Positions 63,553 through 64,000 of a DNA stretch of 64,000 nt are shown piece by piece. The position numbers and the translations under genes are program-made. The DNA lies in NCBI GenBank assembly GCA_964433135.1, contig CAYSQW010000010.1:22766-86765 (forward strand), written 5' to 3'. Position 1 is the first letter of the stretch, and the number at the start of each line of letters is the position of its first letter. This stretch comes from CAYSQW01 sp964433135 (GTDB lineage: Bacteria; Acidobacteriota; Aminicenantia; Aminicenantales; Aminicenantaceae). The notes beneath the pieces were generated by a model, which did no database searches, was not told where the DNA came from, and saw nothing but the letters and a program-made list of their open reading frames with translations.

Positions 63553-63606
63553 AACTTATCTAAATTATCCGGCCTCAAGCAGAAAAAACTGATTTGGAGG
63601 AATTGA

Positions 63607-64000
63607 ATGAGAAAGTCGAGATTTTTCCTCTCTTTCCTGGCGGCTCTGCTGATCATCAGCGGATTGACCTTCGCCCAGGAAGGAAGCGGAAGGCTCACAG
63701 GGACTGTTACAGATAATGAAGGCGTTCCTCTTCCCGGTGTTTCTGTCGTCGCCACCAGCCCGGATGCGGTTGGTGAAGCCACGGCCATAACCGGCAACAA
63801 CGGCGTGTACCGCCTGCTGGCGCTTCGCCCCGGCACCTACAAGATGGTTTTCACCCTTTCCGGGTTCAAAACATTTTCCCGCGAAGGCATTGCCCTTCGT
63901 CCCGAGCAAACCCTGACCGTCGATATCCAGATGGAAATGGGCGCCCTCGAGGAAGAAGTGACGGTCATCGGAGAATCCCCGCTGATCGACGTCAAGAGCA
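63607..64000 (+). CDS. TonB-dependent receptor with CarboxypepD-like domain (3' truncated)
   Basis: The first 131 codons of a larger gene run off the right edge. A signal peptide (about 1-23, ending TFAQ) leads into a carboxypeptidase regulatory-like domain (about 27-105; GTVTDNEGVPLPGVSVVATSP, YRLLALRPGTYKM). The start of a TonB-box/plug region (EEEVTVIGESPLIDV) follows, the usual order in Acidobacteriota and Bacteroidota receptors. GGAGG precedes the ATG. The substrate is not inferable from the visible part. Confidence 0.85.
   Translation, partial: MRKSRFFLSFLAALLIISGLTFAQEGSGRLTGTVTDNEGVPLPGVSVVATSPDAVGEATAITGNNGVYRLLALRPGTYKMVFTLSGFKTFSREGIALRPEQTLTVDIQMEMGALEEEVTVIGESPLIDVKS

Larger units (their letters stand above)
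62957..63606. other. 650-bp intergenic region with several promoters
   Basis: There is no gene of convincing length. A minus-strand promoter (63037-63009) serves the racemase gene. Two plus-strand promoters (63211-63239 and 63525-63552) serve the TonB receptor. A SD-led 8-codon frame at 63284 (begins TTG) and an AGGAGG at 63424-63429 without a start codon were seen but not called. Confidence 0.6.

Overview
The window reads as a chromosomal segment of a Gram-negative (diderm), LPS-bearing, type IV-piliated bacterium with roughly balanced base composition. The gene mix suggests the Acidobacteriota / Candidatus Aminicenantes neighbourhood: a Tol-Pal cluster, an lpt-rpoN-hpf-PTS cluster with HprK, a methylmalonyl-CoA mutase large subunit, a CBM9-like/DUF5916 surface protein, and a TonB-type receptor with a carboxypeptidase-like plug at the right edge. 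The phylum is an inference from gene content; there is no rRNA marker. I saw no tRNA, rRNA, CRISPR array, insertion sequence, phage module or plasmid feature.

Layout. 1-3168 (+): tolB (5' truncated), pal, ybgF and ssb. 3259-3645: a small mannose-6-phosphate isomerase-type cupin. 3652-13207 (-): one long cluster, in transcription order LptC/LptA-like protein, lptB, rpoN, hpf, ptsN, hprK, rapZ, EIIA-Man, HPr, EI. It joins LPS export, sigma-54, ribosome hibernation and a regulatory PTS with no sugar permease. 13457-19068: recJ (-), then ftsY-ribD-ribE-ribBA (+). 19274-26332: a HEAT-repeat protein, dtd-murJ (-), rpsT (+), and leuS-lptE-holA (-). 26521-35361 (+): an orphan membrane protein, a DUF948-like/YtxH-like pair, eno, methylmalonyl-CoA mutase, an exported M20 hydrolase, comEC and a small secreted protein. 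35398-41055: a lipoprotein, lpxK, an LpxL-like acyltransferase, rph, UDP-glucuronate decarboxylase and a GT2 glycosyltransferase. 41155-46925 (+): a flotillin-like protein, then an aminotransferase fused to a PEPCK-like kinase domain, a 21-codon mini-ORF, and a PEP carboxykinase. 46942-56681 (-): a SIS isomerase, PlsC, two pilins, a PilR/PilS pair, PilC, PilT and PilB. 57053-64000: a DUF5916 barrel protein, two orphans, an exported M24 peptidase, an Asp/Glu racemase-family protein and the start of a TonB-dependent receptor.

How the parts connect. RpoN, the NtrC-type PilR and a near-consensus -24/-12 promoter in front of pilA form a pilus-expression circuit inside the window. LPS biogenesis is spread over several operons (LptC/A, LptB, LptE, LpxK, the acyltransferase, GmhA-like). 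Three members of the HprK/PEPCK P-loop superfamily occur here: HprK, PckA, and the domain fused to the aminotransferase next to pckA. That fusion is the most interesting object seen. A second theme is sigma-70-like promoters placed so close to start codons that several genes (ftsY, the HEAT gene, the M20 gene, the 26521 gene, plsC) probably make leaderless or nearly leaderless mRNAs.
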